Counted from the stretch's first letter, positions 18,201-25,165 are shown. The stretch: DNA of 64,000 nt from Undaria pinnatifida (GCA_012845835.1 JABAKD010000030.1:16453210-16517209); one strand, 5' to 3'. The notes: generated by a model not told the origin, from the sequence alone. Translations and numbers: made by a program.

Positions 18201-20479
18201 TACCCTTTCCCTGCCTTTCGTCGGGCTCTTTCGGTAGTGGTCGTTTTCGTTTTCTTTTCGATTTCTTCTTTTTCTTTCAATTTTCGTCAGTTCGTTAAAC
18301 TTTTTTTGCTTTATTATACGTTTCGTGTGTTTCGTCATTGTGCTTTGTCATATTTCAGTTTCTTTTGTTCTTTGCCTCTTTTCCGTGTGTGTGTTTTTTT
18401 TTTTTTTTTGGCAGGCGCGGGGTGCTGCTGTTCGTTGACGAGGCCGACGCGTTCCTCCGGAGAAGGAGCACAGAGGTAAAGCGGCTGTTTCATCAAGAAG
18501 CAAATCCGAACAACACCCGAAAACAATGCAGCAGTTTAAACAAGCGGCGAAACCGAATGAATTGTTTCCGTTACGCGATACGAAAGGTGGCGGTTTTGTC
18601 CGACAGTCAGTATGATGGCGCGCATCCTCCGCGGTTAAGAAATCGTTTTTATTTTGGCGTGAACCGAACCGTGTTTCCTTCCTTGTATTACAAGTGTCGC
18701 CTTTCACCACTTTTGTTGTCATCTTTGTTTCCTTTTCCTCAACGCCGTTACAACCGGAATCCCTTTTTGGGGACACATTTACTTGAAGTTAGTATAGGAA
18801 GGGATTTGGGGACTCTAAAGGGGTTACATGCTGTACTCCTTGTCATGGGTTGATTGCTTGTTGTTGCTGTTGTTGTCGTTGCTATGCGCTTGCTTCAACC
18901 AGAGGATCAGCGAAGATATGCGAAACGCGCTCAACGCGTTCCTTTACCGCACCGGCGAGCAAACGGACCGATTCATGGTCGTGTATGCTTCCAACCAGCC
19001 GGAGCAGTTCGACGACGCCATCAACGACCGGATCGACGAAATGGTGAGAGAGACTTGTCGACGTTGTTCGTTAGACAGACCCTTCGTTAGAATGGACCTT
19101 ATTTCGTGACCAGGAACCTTGGTCCTTATAGGGAACCTGCTTAGTTCCTTAGAAGGGACTTTGTTCGTTAGGAGGAGCCTTGTTGGCGAGAAGGAACCCT
19201 GTTCATGAGAAGGAACCCTGTTCATGAGAAGGAACCCTGGTCTTTAGATGGAACCCTGGTCGTGAGGACGAACGTTGCTCGTGAGAACGAACCTTGTTCG
19301 TGAGGAAAAACCGGCGTAGTTCGTTAAAGGGACCCTTGTTCGCTAGAAAAAGCCTCGGTCGGCAGAAATGGACACCGTTCGGTAGGAGGAACTTTGTTCG
19401 CTGCAAGGACATTTTCCGTTAGTATAAACCTTGTTTGTCACAAGCAAAACTTGTCCGTTTTGAACGAACGGTGTTCGCGAGGAGGAAAAATGTTCGAGAG
19501 AAACAGCCTCAACCTTGGCCGTTTGAAGAAACCTTGTTTGTGGGAAGGAACTTTGTTCGTTACAAGGAGCCCCGTTTGCTAGAAGATGTCTTTTGATAGT
19601 TTGAAGAAGTCGCGTCCGTGAGAAGGAGGCTTGGTCTTTTGAACTGGGACAGGTGTCTTTCAGTGGCGGATGTGTGTTTTACTTTTTTCACTTGCTTCGA
19701 TCACGTACTGTAATTCGCTTTCACGTGTCGATCTTTTTGATCTCCTCGATAGTTTTGTATGTAACGACCCCCCCTCCTCCCGCCCCCGCCCCCGCCCCTC
19801 CCCTGTCCCCCCCCCCCCCCCGTTTCCCCCTCCTCGCCGGCGTTTCATTTTCTATGTGTAGGTGCCGTTCGAGCTGCCCGAGCAAGAAGAGCGGTACCGT
19901 ATGCTGACGTACTACATGAGCAAGTACCTCTTGAAGGCGGTTGGGGGCAGAAATGCGGCCACCATTGTTGTGGAAGGGGTGGAAGAGAAGCACATCCGGG
20001 AGGCGGCGGAAGTCACGAAAGGGTTTTCCGGTGAGAAAAAAGCTTTTTAACATACTTTCCAGGCTGTACTGTACCCCTTGTAAGTTGTGTGTACATTCGT
20101 GACTGTTCTGGTATCATGCTAGACTATGTGTAGATTTAGTACTGTCGTTTCGCTTTGAATCTTCTCTCAAGCATGATACCGGTACATATTTGGTCGGTGG
20201 CCGGGCAATGCTCATGGATACCAAACTGACCACCGTCGTCTTCCGTCTCGGCTCCTATTTATTTTTGGCTTTTTTCCCGTCCGTTCTCTCACTAATATAT
20301 TTCCCCCCTGTCTGCGGTGACTTTGTTTTTCGCCAATCGCAGGGCGCGAGCTGTCGAAGCTGGCGATCGCCTGGCAAGCCGCAGCCTACGGCAGCGACCC
20401 GGCTGTGTTTACGCCGGACCTCATGGCTTCCGTCACCGACACCTTCCTGCACCAAAAGGTGCTACCATATGATTCTTAA
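1401..20479 (+). CDS. ATAD3: ATAD3-type mitochondrial AAA+ ATPase (14 exons)
   Basis: Inner-membrane AAA+ ATPase of mitochondria, linked in animals and plants to nucleoid organisation, membrane architecture and lipid trafficking. Exons: 1401-1567, 2087-2246, 2843-2911, 3956-4036, 4276-4425, 6178-6282, 7452-7544, 7856-7962, 16713-16855, 17171-17324, 18415-18475, 18903-19043, 19862-20030, 20343-20479. The joined frame is open and gives about 579 residues, close to human ATAD3A (about 586). Order: Pro-rich N-terminus, FDAEPMEK (family FDP motif), coiled coil, membrane helix in exon 7, AAA+ core in exons 9-14 with [33 protein letters not shown] and SGREL. All introns are GT-AG except intron 2, which needs a GC donor (AAG|GCATGT). 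The start is uncertain: 1401 is an in-frame ATG, 1278 is another, and a further 5' exon is possible. The last exon is read through to TAA at 20477; a short extra exon cannot be excluded. Intron 8 is 8.75 kb of repeats. Confidence 0.9.
2598..2745 (+). repeat. Dispersed repeat R2, copy 1 (ATAD3 intron 2)
   Basis: A repeat of about 130 bp starting with a T-run and a small palindrome (CATCCTCCGGTGGATG here, CATCCTCCGGCGGATG in copy 3), then AAGCTCACCACACTTCCACG, TCGTGTGTCGATTTAACTCA and GTTGC...GCAAC. Other copies: 5163-5256, 13108-13226, 45150-45285 (minus) and a fragment at 54018-54056. Two copies lie directly beside family-A SINEs. Class unknown; it looks like a short non-autonomous element. 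Confidence 0.6.
2986..3027 (+). repeat. Short telomere-like CCCTAA patch in intron 3
   Basis: The stretch reads AACCTAAACTCTAGCCCTAA, then CCCCGACCCTAATCCCGACC: degenerate copies of CCCTAA, the complement of plant/algal-type TTTAGGG telomere repeats. Only about six imperfect units, so this may be chance or an old interstitial telomere patch. Confidence 0.3.
3379..3463 (+). repeat. MITE-like inverted-repeat element R4, copy 1 (intron 3)
   Basis: An 85-bp element whose ends are inverted repeats: AACCCCTTTAC at the left and CTAAAGGGGT at the right. The interior reads CTGGAAACCCGTTTTTCGGG and AATTACTTGG...TATGGGGAGGGGTTCGGG. The same unit is in ATAD3 intron 5 (5538-5620, minus), intron 8 (16491-16573, minus) and intron 11 (18741-18825, plus), with a decayed copy at 58328-58410. 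Size, TIRs and dispersal suggest a MITE. Target-site duplications are not clear by eye. Confidence 0.6.
3715..3810 (+). repeat. Dispersed repeat R5, copy 1, ending in a C-run
   Basis: Reads GACGTGCTTCGTCCCGGCAT, then GGTCATACGGCTACGGCTAT, and ends in a C-run. The same series recurs at 21430-21535, and in shorter form at 6108-6145 and 40440-40555, always ending in 8-16 C. No coding potential. It lies in ATAD3 intron 3. Confidence 0.5.
4486..4641 (+). repeat. SINE family A, 5'-truncated copy (ATAD3 intron 5)
   Basis: Begins at the AGCAACACTCGATG block and carries the body sequences GCGCGATAAAAATTG, GACGACACCTG and CACGGCTTGTCCAGAAGCTG before an A-run at about 4630-4640. The tRNA-like head is missing, as expected of a 5'-truncated retroposon. 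It sits 60 bp downstream of ATAD3 exon 5. Confidence 0.7.
5163..5256 (+). repeat. Dispersed repeat R2, copy 2 (ATAD3 intron 5)
   Basis: Diverged copy: T-run, CATCCTCCAGCAGATGAGG, then AAGCTCGCCACACTTGCACG and a decayed TCGCGTTTCGATGTACTGTA in place of the conserved TCGTGTGTCGATTTAACTCA. Confidence 0.5.
5297..5324. other. Perfect hairpin in ATAD3 intron 5
   Basis: Inverted repeat with an 11-bp perfect stem (GGTAGCGACAG / CTGTCGCTACC) and a 6-base loop. It could fold in RNA on either strand. No function can be assigned. Confidence 0.5.
5538..5620 (-). repeat. MITE-like element R4, copy 2 (ATAD3 intron 5)
   Basis: Reverse-orientation copy of the 85-bp inverted-repeat element: AACCCCTTTAGAGCCCCGAA at the left, then AAAAACGGATTTCCAGTTGT. 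The right terminal repeat has decayed. Confidence 0.55.
5885..6080 (+). repeat. 39-bp minisatellite in ATAD3 intron 5
   Basis: Five tandem units built on TTGACCAATCCCGGTTCTCC followed by TTGTTTTGCACCGCC. The period is 39 bp for the well-conserved middle units; outer units are shorter and diverged. The run ends about 100 bp before exon 6. Confidence 0.75.
6108..6145 (+). repeat. Dispersed repeat R5, short copy
   Basis: Reads TACTACGGCTATGCATGAAG followed by a C-run, matching the end of R5 copies at 3715-3810 and 21430-21535. It lies just upstream of ATAD3 exon 6. Confidence 0.4.
6483..7240. other. AT-rich segment of ATAD3 intron 6
   Basis: This part of intron 6 is markedly AT-rich compared with its surroundings and reads differently from the T-rich introns around it, which suggests an inserted, decayed element. 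No terminal repeats or coding sequence are recognised. Confidence 0.3.
7452..7544 (+). CDS. ATAD3: ATAD3 exon 7: membrane helix
   Basis: Thirty-one codons, phase 0 at both ends, reading [20 protein letters not shown] then [11 protein letters not shown]. The hydrophobic stretch of about 16 residues followed by the near-invariant YSAK lines up with the single inner-membrane helix of ATAD3 (human ATVAGLTLLAVGVYSAK). The membrane segment and its flanking charged residues sit on one exon. Confidence 0.9.
7856..16855 (+). CDS. ATAD3: ATAD3 exons 8-9 flanking the 8.75-kb intron
   Basis: Exon 8 (7856-7962) reads [20 protein letters not shown] and then [15 protein letters not shown]. It is split in phase 2 from exon 9 (16713-16855), which restores R-PGDALEG and continues to PFRHLLLHG. 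Compare human [20 protein letters not shown] and LSRPQDALEGVVL. The match either side of the junction is what proves that the 8.75 kb between them is one intron. Exon 9 ends in phase 1 just before the Walker A motif. Exon 8 has a GC-rich, Arg-rich linker typical of the family. Confidence 0.9.
8020..8410 (-). repeat. Dispersed repeat R1, copy 2, with 42-bp minisatellite
   Basis: Reverse-orientation counterpart of 395-660. The shared core TCGTACGGCTCCCACCCGGT is at about 8286-8305. At 8030-8175 there are about 3.5 tandem units of 42 bp, each with two short AGATNATCTA/CGGACAGATNAT halves. The single-copy parts on both sides match copy 1, so the tandem part is internal to the element and differs in period (9 bp against 42 bp). 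Confidence 0.6.
8700..12000 (+). repeat. Satellite block 1 in ATAD3 intron 8 (about 16 units)
   Basis: Tandem units of about 210-220 bp. Each has TCCTGTGATTA, then AGTATGCTGATTA, TTCCAGAAGGTAAACCTGTG, TTCTTTCCAATGAGGACTAC and a more variable half (GGGGAGGCGTTACGATTC, then GAGGCCAGAAGTACCTTGTG). The TTCCAGAAGG core recurs near 8733, 8950, 9166, 9373, 9589, 9803, 10019, 10197, 10427, 10640, 10856, 11077, 11295, 11516, 11733 and 11945. The first two or three units are the most decayed. Neighbouring units alternate between two subtypes, one with TTGTTGGATTTGTTGGA, hinting at a higher-order repeat. Confidence 0.9.
12060..12310 (-). pseudogene. DDE transposase fragment (minus orientation)
   Basis: The minus strand reads an open frame with [20 protein letters not shown], then [20 protein letters not shown] and [12 protein letters not shown]. 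The LPKFHxEIxPIExxWGxxK block is the C-terminal signature of the DDE/Tc1-mariner-like superfamily; the E of PIE is normally the third catalytic acid. The start and the first two acidic residues are missing, so it is a fragment. It lies between the two satellite blocks of intron 8, head to head with a second copy. Confidence 0.65.
12345..12840 (+). pseudogene. DDE transposase fragments (plus orientation, broken)
   Basis: Two plus-strand pieces of the same transposase: a short one at 12345-12450, and a longer one at about 12465-12840. The latter has [20 protein letters not shown] and MMLPKFH, then an in-frame stop where the PIE motif should be. It resumes as [18 protein letters not shown] and [20 protein letters not shown] to a stop at about 12840. 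The tail resembles the C-terminal end of such transposases. Frameshift, stop and rearrangement mark it as dead. Confidence 0.6.
13108..13226 (+). repeat. Dispersed repeat R2, copy 3 (intron 8)
   Basis: Well-preserved copy: T-run, CATCCTCCGGCGGATGGGG, AAGCCCACCACACTTCCACG, TCGTGTGTCGATTTAACTCA, GTTGCTTTCGCAACCCAAAG. It abuts the decayed SINE that follows. Confidence 0.65.
13225..13480 (-). repeat. SINE family A, decayed copy (intron 8)
   Basis: In reverse orientation: CAAGCCGTGGTCACAGG, then the GGGTTCGGCATTCC and TTTTCATCGAGTTTTGCTAG blocks, CGCGCTTTCCGC and ATATGCACTCGGTGGTACTT. Several indels separate it from the full-length copies at 76-383 and 28130-28455. Confidence 0.6.
13500..16080 (+). 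repeat. Satellite block 2 in ATAD3 intron 8 (about 12-13 units)
   Basis: Same satellite as block 1 but a separate subfamily: TCCTGTGATTACA, AATTCTGAATATTTTCCAGA, AAGCAAACCTGTGGAAC, GAACTGCTTTGCCAATGAGG, TGTAGATGTGCAGGCGTTAC, GAGAGCGCAAGGCCAGAGCT and TTTTGATGCGTCGATGCACC. Core positions near 13536, 13748, 13961, 14172, 14366, 14706, 14937, 15147, 15343, 15559, 15759 and 15955, with an outlier at 16293. The usual spacing is about 195-215 bp; the 340-bp gap after 14366 is due to an inserted R3 fragment. Runs of units are open on the minus strand (see findings). Confidence 0.9.
14420..14535 (+). repeat. Dispersed repeat R3, fragment inserted in satellite block 2
   Basis: Reads CTCCAGCTGTGAGATCG, GTCGAAACTCATCTTTGCAA, GCTGTGTGTGATACTCCG and GTGTGTCCTCATTAAGGACA. 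This matches the left 115 bp of the R3 element at 45590-46240. It interrupts one satellite unit, so it came after the array formed. Confidence 0.7.
16085..16165 (+). repeat. TAGG/TATG tetranucleotide tract
   Basis: Simple repeat: TATG units, then about seven GTAG units, then TGTG/TATG. It closes satellite block 2. Confidence 0.8.
16491..16573 (-). repeat. MITE-like element R4, copy 3 (ATAD3 intron 8)
   Basis: Reverse-orientation copy: AACCCCTTTAGAGCCCCGAA, CCCCTCCCTATATTA, CAAGTAATTTTACTCCCAAA, GGGTTTCCAATTGT. It lies 140 bp before exon 9. Confidence 0.6.
16880..17060 (+). repeat. GGT/TGG-rich low-complexity tract in intron 9
   Basis: Repeated GGTGGTGATGGTGG-like words fill most of this short intron. 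A similar tract occupies 17780-18070 in intron 10. Probably simple-sequence DNA without function. Confidence 0.6.
17171..20479 (+). CDS. ATAD3: ATAD3 exons 10-14: AAA+ ATPase core
   Basis: Exon 10 (17171-17324) opens with [20 protein letters not shown] (Walker A; the preceding G is split over the intron), then [20 protein letters not shown]. Exon 11 (18415-18475) is Walker [21 protein letters not shown]. Exon 12 (18903-19043) holds [20 protein letters not shown], sensor-1 Asn in ASNQPEQF and the arginine-finger segment NDRIDEM. Exon 13 (19862-20030) reads [20 protein letters not shown]. Exon 14 carries the sensor-2 region [19 protein letters not shown] and ends FLHQK before a short tail and TAA. 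All catalytic residues expected for an active ATPase are present. Confidence 0.92.
17780..18070 (+). repeat. GT-rich low-complexity tract in intron 10
   Basis: Irregular GGTGTTGGTGTTGG words over nearly 300 bp. The rest of intron 10 (17325-17779 and 18071-18414) shows no recognised feature. Confidence 0.5.
18741..18825 (+). repeat. MITE-like element R4, copy 4 (ATAD3 intron 11)
   Basis: Plus copy of exactly the same 85-bp length as copy 1: GTTACAACCGGAATCCC, TTTTTGGGGACACATTTACT, TAGTATAGGAAGGGATTTGG, CTCTAAAGGGGTT. It ends 78 bp before exon 12. Confidence 0.6.
19055..19640 (+). repeat. About 19-20-bp minisatellite filling ATAD3 intron 12
   Basis: Nearly 600 bp of tandem units close to GAAGGAACCTTGTTCGTGA, about 28 in number. 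There is one exact doublet (GTTCATGAGAAGGAACCCT twice, near 19200-19235). It starts just after the exon 12 donor and covers most of the 818-bp intron. Confidence 0.85.
20110..20180. other. Inverted repeat in ATAD3 intron 13
   Basis: GGTATCATGCT at 20110-20120 and its exact complement AGCATGATACC at 20170-20180, with a 49-base loop. Could form a stem in the pre-mRNA; no function known. Confidence 0.35.
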
Positions 20480-20499
20480 TACTGTACCCTCTACCACCC

Positions 20500-21130
20500 T
20501 CCGCCCTTATATTTGTCTTTTTTTTTTTTTGTGTGTGTGTTTGTGTTTTGTGTATGTTGTGTTGTGTTGTAGTGCTTGTGTTTTTGACGGCCTTTTTTTG
20601 TGTGTGTTTTGTATGTGTTGTGTTTTTGGTTCCTGTGTACAACTGCCTTTTTTTTGCGTGTTTTTCTGTTTTGTGTGTGTTTTGTGATTTGTGTGTTTTG
20701 TGTGTGTTGTATTTTTTGTTCCTGTGTATAACCGCTTTTTTTTGTGTGTTTGGTGTTTTGTGTGTTGTGTTTTTAGTGTTAATATTAATAATACCCCTGG
20801 TAGCGTTTTTTGGTGCCTATGGATATAAGGTGCCTCCATCCGCGTTTTTTTGGTGGTGCGTTTGTTTGTCTTTTTGTGCTGTTGGTGTTTGTTGTTTATG
20901 ATCATTATTATTTTGGTTTACACCGGACCTCACCGACCCCTTCCTGCTCCAAAAGGTCAAAACTTTACTTCCGCCCGTGCTTTTTTTTTCTGTCTTCTTG
21001 TGTTTTGTGTCGTGTGTTTGTTTAGTGTGTGTTGTAGAGGTTGTGTTGTTGGTTTTTGTGTGTCTGGTGTTTGATTTAGGAGGCTGCGTTTGTGATTGTG
21101 TCGAGAATTTCTTTTGATAGATATTTTTTG
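20500..21130 (+). repeat. TG-rich imperfect tandem repeats downstream of ATAD3
   Basis: T/G-rich DNA with repeated words such as TTCCTGTGTACAACTGCC / TTCCTGTGTATAACCGC about 100 bp apart and many GTGTGTTTTGTG runs. Likely 3' UTR or flank of ATAD3. It holds the partial exon-14 copy described separately. Confidence 0.6.
20921..20958 (+). pseudogene. Partial duplicate of the ATAD3 exon 14 3' end
   Basis: ACCGGACCTCACCGACCCCT then TCCTGCTCCAAAAGGTC repeats, with a 12-base deletion, the end of exon 14 including its AAAAGGT junction. It lies about 500 bp downstream of the original. Too short to encode a domain; probably a local tandem-duplication remnant. A still weaker match ending in GAAAGGTAAG is near 21200-21240. 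Confidence 0.55.
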
Positions 21131-21429
21131 TGTCCCCACAACGGTGGTGTCTGGGTTTTTGTGTGTTGTTTTCCCGTAAAAAGGTTTCTGCAAACGTTAC
21201 CCGACCCCGATTTTCTGAACATTTCCCCCCCGAAAGGTAAGTACAGTTGAAACGTAGTTTGAGTGCTTAGTCTAGTATTTGTGCTGTCGGCGATCGTTGT
21301 CGTCGGTATTTGTCGGAAGGAATTATTCTGCCTTATGATTCTGCTTAGTCAACCCACGGCCACAGCAATGACACAGCGATGGCGCGAACCACGTACCTGG
21401 CGACCCCCCCACCCCCACCCCTTCTGCCT

Positions 21430-21535
21430 GGTTGATGAAAGCCCGACGTGCTCCGTCCCAGCATAGTAGGGATGCGAGGGTCTATGGTCATACGACTGCG
21501 GCCATGCACAAACTGAGTACCCCCCCCCCCCCCCC
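21430..21535 (+). repeat. Dispersed repeat R5, copy 3
   Basis: GACGTGCTCCGTCCCAGCAT, GATGCGAGGGTCTATGGTCA, TACGACTGCGGCCATG and a C-run of about 16. Matches 3715-3810. Confidence 0.5.
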
Positions 21536-21544
21536 CTCCTTCTA

Positions 21545-21770
21545 CGAAAACGCCGTTATATCAGTCTCCATGTAATGGAGGTAAATAAGCGGTGGGATGC
21601 AGCGGCAGACTGCTATTTCATTACTCGATCACCACGCCCATGACGTACATAGTACAGCACCTGCGGCGTCACCGACCCTCCCCCCCTTCTCCCTCCCCAA
21701 TGTTGAAAACTTCGTTATCTCGAACTCCATAGGCGGTAAAGATGCGGTGGGATGCTGCGGCGGTCGCAAG
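21545..21770 (+). repeat. Imperfect direct duplication downstream of R5
   Basis: Two related stretches of about 150 bp spacing: CGTTATATCAGTCTCCATG ... GCGGTGGGATGCAGCGGC and CGTTATCTCGAACTCCATA ... GCGGTGGGATGCTGCGGC. Nothing coding is seen. The following 21771-22570 shows no recognised feature besides a palindrome at 21983-22004. Confidence 0.45.
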
Positions 21771-21982
21771 CTTCCATGGGGAGAACTCCGAGTCCGCTCA
21801 ACCGGGTTTCCCGCAGCTCGGCGCGGCCCTCCCGCAACTGTCGTGATTTATCCTATTTTCGATAGTATCATCATAGTAATAGTAGTAGTAAGACTGCAAC
21901 CACGTTTTGGGGGCCAAAGTACTTGCGGTCAGTGTTGGATTTTTGGTTGCAGTAGTGAAATAGTTAACGCATTGACCATAGC

Positions 21983-22004
21983 AACTTCGCCGGCCGGCGA
22001 AGTT
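21983..22004. other. Perfect 22-bp palindrome
   Basis: AACTTCGCCGG followed directly by its exact complement CCGGCGAAGTT. A protein-binding dyad or a chance palindrome in intergenic DNA. No gene is close enough to assign a role. Confidence 0.45.
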
Positions 22005-22574
22005 CAGGGGCGCCTATGAATTTTCTCGTAGCATTGACAATTGGTAGTGCCTGGTATGTCATACTTCAATTTAGAGTTGGGTAATTTTTGCTGTAGTACA
22101 TGGGGGAAGTACGCCTTGCTTTTTTGGGTGCGGGAGGACCTGGCTGAACGCTGACCCTGCGTTTTTTTTTTTTTTCTTGTGATGAGAGGATTGCGCTTGT
22201 GAAGCTACTCGATATTGGCGTGATAGTTTGTGCTTGTTCGGCAAGCGCATGGCGTACGTATCTGTGCTGCGCGCGTTTCAGACACGTGAGTTTTGGACAT
22301 TGGCCTCGCCCTTTCTTTCGTCATTTCGTTTGACAAAACAAACGGTTGTTTGTCTTCCTGGTGTGTCCGGTTTGGCGTGGGGTGGTCTCGCTTGCGGCAA
22401 GGGATGCGCGGGCCGCAATGGATGTATGTACCTAACCTGGCTCCTCATGAACCACGTTGACCCCGTCCCCCTTTAAGTTGCATCATTAACTCATGCAGTG
22501 TACCCCTTGATGCATCGCACGATTTCTTATTTAAGATGTATGCGTATACGAAGTGTGTATGCTTCTCGTGTTCG

Positions 22575-22865
22575 GCTATCGCCGACTTCCGGGGTAGCCG
22601 GTACGCCTTTCTCGCAACTGCCGCTCCCGCTCCCCTCCCCGTCGGAGTCGCCATCCTCTTCGCTATATGTGGATACCATGATCCACAAACAAATGTTATA
22701 ACCTCCTTTATTCCCTGTTAGGTGTAGGGTCTGTACGAGAGGTATATATAACGGTGAGTTCATTACCGAGCTCGAGGGTAAGGGTAGCCCTTGCGCTTTG
22801 CTCGCAAATACCGCTCCCGCCCTTTCCCCCGTCCGATTCGCCATCCTCGTCGCTGTGTGATAATC
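22575..22865 (+). repeat. Direct duplication of about 190-bp spacing
   Basis: GGTAGCC...CTTTCTCGCAACTGCCGCTCCCGCTCCCC...GTCGGAGTCGCCATCCTCTTCGCT (22591-22664) is repeated near 22780-22853 as GGTAGCC...TTTGCTCGCAAATACCGCTC...GTCCGATTCGCCATCCTCGTCGCT. Intergenic, no gene recognised. Confidence 0.6.
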
Positions 22866-22984
22866 CAGCAAGTATTAGCGATGCTCTTCTTTCGTGCCAG
22901 GCTCACAATCGTTTGGGAGGCACGGTGTGTACTTGTAGCACGAAAAGAGATGCCGGAGGCGATAACACTGCGATATATTCGCGA

Positions 22985-23645
22985 ATATAAACACTTCCAC
23001 GCCCTGGATATCGCCTCGTTATCGTTTCAGAGCCGTCCATGCCGCTGCTGCAATTCCCACCCACCCCCGTCCCCAACGCCCCCTCCTTCACCCACCACCC
23101 GCATCATCGCCTAGACCTAGCACCACGCGTGTAGCCAACCCCTACATCTATGCGACCTAAAGCCTTCCCCCCCGCCCCCGGCCCCCCCCGCCACGTTCCT
23201 CCCCCTCCCCCCACAAGAAATATTTATAGTGTCCACGCACAAATAGACCTGCCCCACCCGTCTCCTCCCCTCCCTCCCCCCCTCCCGCCCCCCTTTTGAT
23301 CAAAATCAGGCCCCCACGTCCTTCAAAACTCCGCCCTCCCCTCGCCGGTGATTCGACTTACAGGACTCACTTGATAAACTGATGCATTTCCTTCCACAGC
23401 TGTCAGATCTTGTCCCCCTCAGAAACGGGTTTAATAGTTTCCGCGCACAGACTGACTAACATCACCCTGTTGACCCTGATAGCTACACTGTAGTTGCAAG
23501 GGGAGTCGCCGACCAATATCCTTAGTCTAATGAAGACACACAACCCGTAATACGCGCGATCGGAGTATCACACACAGCTTGCAGAGATGAGTTTCGACAA
23601 AATATTCGATCTCACAGCTGGAGTGTATTTTAATTTTCATAATAT
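22985..23645 (-). repeat. Dispersed repeat R3, full-length copy 1 (minus)
   Basis: Element of about 650 bp, also at 45590-46240 (plus) and 50190-50895 (minus), with a fragment at 14420-14535. Landmarks: AAACACTTCCACGCCCTGGA at one edge, long C-rich tracts, CTGTCAGATCTTGTCCCCCT, ACTGACTAACATCACCCTGT, CACACAGCTTGCAGAGATGA and CACAGCTGGAGTGTATTTT at the other edge. The two edges read ACACTCCAGC and ACACTTCCACGC inward, a short imperfect inverted repeat. No ORF; a non-autonomous mobile element is the likely identity. Confidence 0.7.
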
Positions 23646-23649
23646 GCTA

Positions 23650-25078
23650 TACGCCTGAAAACCAAGTAATCAAAATTTCATCTACTACTGCGGTTTAGAA
23701 AAAAACACCTCCAAAAAATTGTTTCTAAAAAAAGACCCCCACAAAATTGTTTCTCCTGCCGCAAAGAAAAACACGCAACAAAAATTCTCGCCTGCGGCGA
23801 AAAATGTTATTCGCCCAAAATCACGTGAAACAGCCTCGCGACGACTATTATTGCGCAAAACGGTTAGTCTATGTTGACCCAAATGTTGCGCGCTCGGACG
23901 CAACAGCGCAACAGCTAATTCATGCTCTAGTACTTAGTCTACACTCTTTCAGCACAAGAGCATTAATCTTATTGAATTGATCAAAACCTACCTTCGATGA
24001 AGTACATTTTTGCCTTTTTTTCAGAAATTTACCGCAAATCTTACCTTCGAGACAATTTTTGAACAAGTAAATTTCTAAAAACGTACTTTCGCAAACACAC
24101 TAGTCTTGTGTTCTTAAATTTGTTTCGCGCAAACTTCGAGCTAATATTATTTAACGCGCATCTTCGTAAAAAATATGAAAACGACCTCTTGATTAAAATA
24201 GGAAGCATGTGTCGTCATTGCGTGCTGTATGGCGATAGCCAGGCGGGTATTCCCGTCGGTCGGAGCAGGCGAGGCCGTGAGTACGCCCTCCCGCGGCTCC
24301 GGCGCGGCGATCCCGTCCATGAAGGAGTGCGCACGCCCTGCACGGCCTTCAAGATCGGCGAGGTTTGCCATTGCCGACACCCGCTGGCGTCATCTCCAGC
24401 CAGCGCAGTCTTTTCCGACAAGCTCGTGCGGTGCTCGTAGTCGACGCCAGTATTGATGTACACGTGGTCTTGATGCAGAATCTCAGAGATCTTGATACTA
24501 TCTTATCGATTCTTCTTGCAGCCTGGCCGACTTACTGTCTATCTGTAAGGTTGATCTTTTACTGCAGGCAATAATGGTCAACGAATGATTGCAGCAGCAG
24601 TACAGACAGGTAAATACAGAAACCTGAAGGAAGTTACGTAGTACATGATATTGTGTTGCTTGCTGCTCATCCCATATTTTATCTGTATTTGTTCTTATCT
24701 CTTTCTCCCTTCGTAGACATGACTCAGATGAAGGTCTTCTTCCCCCTCCCCACTTACTTAGGTACGTGTCTTCATGTTTATCGCGAGGACACTTTCAGCC
24801 CTTTTTCTTTCCTCGTCGACTCTCCTCGAATTGCCCTACCCACGCTGCTATGTACTGCTTGCTGTTGATAGATGCTCTCAACACTCACGAGTTGATTCTC
24901 TTTTATTATTTATTTTTCCATTATTTTTGCTATTAATAATATGATAATCGTAAATGAAGCACAGCTCTAATGTACCACACGGCTTGCAAAGCTTAGCTTC
25001 AACCATTCAGTCGGTCGTACTCACAGCTAACGTTCTTTAATTTTTTATACGAAGTAGAAAAAATAAACCCAAACGTCC
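23650..25078. other. Intergenic DNA, AT-rich left half, no gene recognised
   Basis: At 23660-24190 the sequence is unusually A-rich for the window, with CGCAAAA and TTTCTAAAAA words, suggesting an inserted decayed element. A GC-rich island at 24200-24460 has short overlapping frames but no match to any family I know. From 24460 to 25078 I see nothing. Confidence 0.4.
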
Positions 25079-25165
25079 GACCCACGTAGGATTCGAACCC
25101 CAAAACCAACTCAAGTATATAGCATTGGAGGGTAACCGGCGTAACCATTAATACACCACTGGGAC
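25079..25165 (-). pseudogene. Degenerate tRNA-like sequence
   Basis: On the minus strand CCAGTGGTGTATTAATGGTTA resembles a tRNA D arm (A box), and GGGGTTCGAATCC is a clean T loop/B box 56 bases later. The acceptor stem pairs only about 5 of 7 and the anticodon stem does not form well, so it is a pseudo-tRNA or a tRNA-derived repeat head. The D-arm wording is closest to tRNA-Gly, but identity is a guess. Confidence 0.35.
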
